Shown: positions 19,275 to 20,164 of the stretch, one piece after another | Numbering within the stretch: the first letter of the stretch is position 1 | Layout: every line of letters begins with the position of its first letter | Source: Candidatus Falkowbacteria bacterium RIFOXYC2_FULL_47_12 | Lineage (GTDB): Bacteria; Patescibacteriota; Patescibacteriia; Patescibacteriales; XYC2-FULL-47-12 | Assembly: GCA_001778285.1 (NCBI GenBank) | Contig: MFGL01000031.1 | Location: forward strand, 8,188 to 28,351 | Direction: 5' to 3' | DNA: 20,164 nt | Notes under the pieces: model-generated | What the model saw: the letters and a program-made list of their open reading frames with translations, nothing else | What the model was told of the DNA's origin: nothing | The model's database searches: none | Position numbers and translations under genes: made by a program

Positions 19275-20164
19275 ATGTTCAAAAAAATAGCCTATAACAC
19301 CGGCATCAATTTCATCGCCAAAATCATCGCGACCGCTTTAGGCTTGGCCGCGGTCGTTTTGATGACGCGCTACTTGGGTACGCTCGGTTTTGGCCAGTAC
19401 ACGATTATCATTGCCTATTTGCAGTTTTTCGGACTTGTCGCGGACATGGGTTTGACGCTTGTTTCTGCGCAACTTTTGGCAAAATACGAAGGCGAGGAGG
19501 AAAAAATTATCGCGAACCTCTTTAGTTTTCGTTTGCTGACCGCCGCTATCCTTCTGGGGCTTGCGCCCATAGTTGTCATTTTTATGCCCTACGCTTGGCC
19601 GGTAAAAATAGGCGTATTTATTGCGACTATTTCATTTCTTTTCATTGCCTTAAATCAGGTTTTAATCGGCTTTTATCAAAAACATCTTTTGATGGCTAAG
19701 GCTTCCATAGCTGAAATCGGCGGGCGCGTCGTGCTCGTTATTTTTGTGCTTGCCGCCGTGCTATTACAGTGGGGCTTGCAAGGAATTGTGGCCGCGACCA
19801 CGCTTGCCTCAATCGCCCAATTTTTTATCAATTACTTTTTGTCATTGCCCTATATAAAAATTCGTTTTGCCGTTGACGCGAAAATTTGGCGCGACATTGT
19901 CCGGCTGTGCTGGCCCATTGCCATTACCATTACTTTCAATATTATTTATCTCAAAGCCGACACGCTGATTTTGTCGCTCTTGCAATCCGAAACCGTAGTC
20001 GGTTTGTACGGCGCGGCTTACCGCGTCATTGATATTTTGGTGACTTTGCCGTTTATTTTGGCCGGTCTGGCCTTGCCGCAACTGACCGGCGCGTTAAAGA
20101 GCAAAAACGATGCTGGGTTCAAAGCCATCATCCAGCATTCTTTTGACGTCATGGCCATCATCGC
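19275..20164 (+). CDS. Wzx-type oligosaccharide flippase, C-terminus beyond the window
   Basis: I translated this frame from the ATG at 19275; it stays open to the right edge (296 residues seen of the usual 400-500). It begins MFKKIAYNTGINFIAKII, then LTRYLG-type sequence (VLMTRYLGTLGFGQYTIIIAYL), the N-terminal signature of polysaccharide biosynthesis/Wzx flippases of the MOP superfamily. About eight membrane helices are visible, with the DMGLTLVSAQLLAKYEGEE loop after the second. The protein moves lipid-linked oligosaccharides across the membrane, the step before polymerisation by a Wzy-like protein such as the neighbour at 17222-18622. It diverges from the pilin-like gene. Confidence 0.92.
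   Translation, partial: MFKKIAYNTGINFIAKIIATALGLAAVVLMTRYLGTLGFGQYTIIIAYLQFFGLVADMGLTLVSAQLLAKYEGEEEKIIANLFSFRLLTAAILLGLAPIVVIFMPYAWPVKIGVFIATISFLFIALNQVLIGFYQKHLLMAKASIAEIGGRVVLVIFVLAAVLLQWGLQGIVAATTLASIAQFFINYFLSLPYIKIRFAVDAKIWRDIVRLCWPIAITITFNIIYLKADTLILSLLQSETVVGLYGAAYRVIDILVTLPFILAGLALPQLTGALKSKNDAGFKAIIQHSFDVMAII

Overview
The window looks like a chromosomal segment of a Patescibacteria (Candidate Phyla Radiation) bacterium, probably of the Parcubacteria group. This is inferred from gene content and style: a pilin-like protein of the Mbov_0395 type, a ComEA-like helix-hairpin-helix domain fused to lamin-tail domains, a membrane-anchored methyltransferase, short intergenic gaps, few Shine-Dalgarno sequences and apparent leaderless promoters. 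TAA, TAG and TGA are all used as stops, so UGA-recoding lineages (Gracilibacteria, Absconditabacteria) are unlikely. Base composition is mosaic: most genes are moderately GC-rich, while the small two-gene module at 3.2-3.9 kb and the Fic gene at 16.0-17.1 kb are clearly AT-rich.

Layout. (1) 1-2392, minus: a class A penicillin-binding protein running off the left edge, with a divergent small membrane protein; their promoters share overlapping -35 boxes. (2) 2.9-3.15 kb: a glutaredoxin-like protein, convergent with the small membrane protein across a bidirectional terminator. (3) 3.17-3.93 kb: an AT-rich pair of small genes that looks like a toxin-antitoxin module with a BECR-like RNase toxin. 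(4) 8709 down to 4093: a compact four-gene minus-strand run, HlyIII/PAQR protein, lycopene-cyclase-domain membrane protein, membrane-anchored methyltransferase, and a 912-residue surface protein (HhH, lamin-tail, PKD, OB, C-terminal anchor). (5) 8843-13849, plus: yebC, ruvC, glgA, a GH57 glycosidase and an APH-fold kinase. (6) 15705 down to 13866, minus: a queuosine-precursor transporter followed by a clan GH-A-like glycosidase broken by an in-frame TAA at codon 25. (7) 15.7-17.2 kb: a sortase C-terminal remnant, a degenerate copy of a tRNA-Ser 3' end, a Fic gene with a consensus promoter, and an intact tRNA-Ser(CGA), suggesting a small acquired island. (8) 17222-20164: an O-antigen ligase/polymerase, a pilin-like protein, and a Wzx-type flippase running off the right edge.

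Common threads. Much of the window serves the cell envelope: peptidoglycan synthesis, surface glycan polymerisation and flipping, a large surface protein and a pilin. A second theme is alpha-glucan metabolism (glgA and GH57). The most unusual feature is a set of palindromic elements of at least three sequence types. Two types sit in frame inside coding sequences, between domains or in a membrane-protein loop; the third forms a long hairpin just before a start codon. They behave like Rickettsia palindromic elements.
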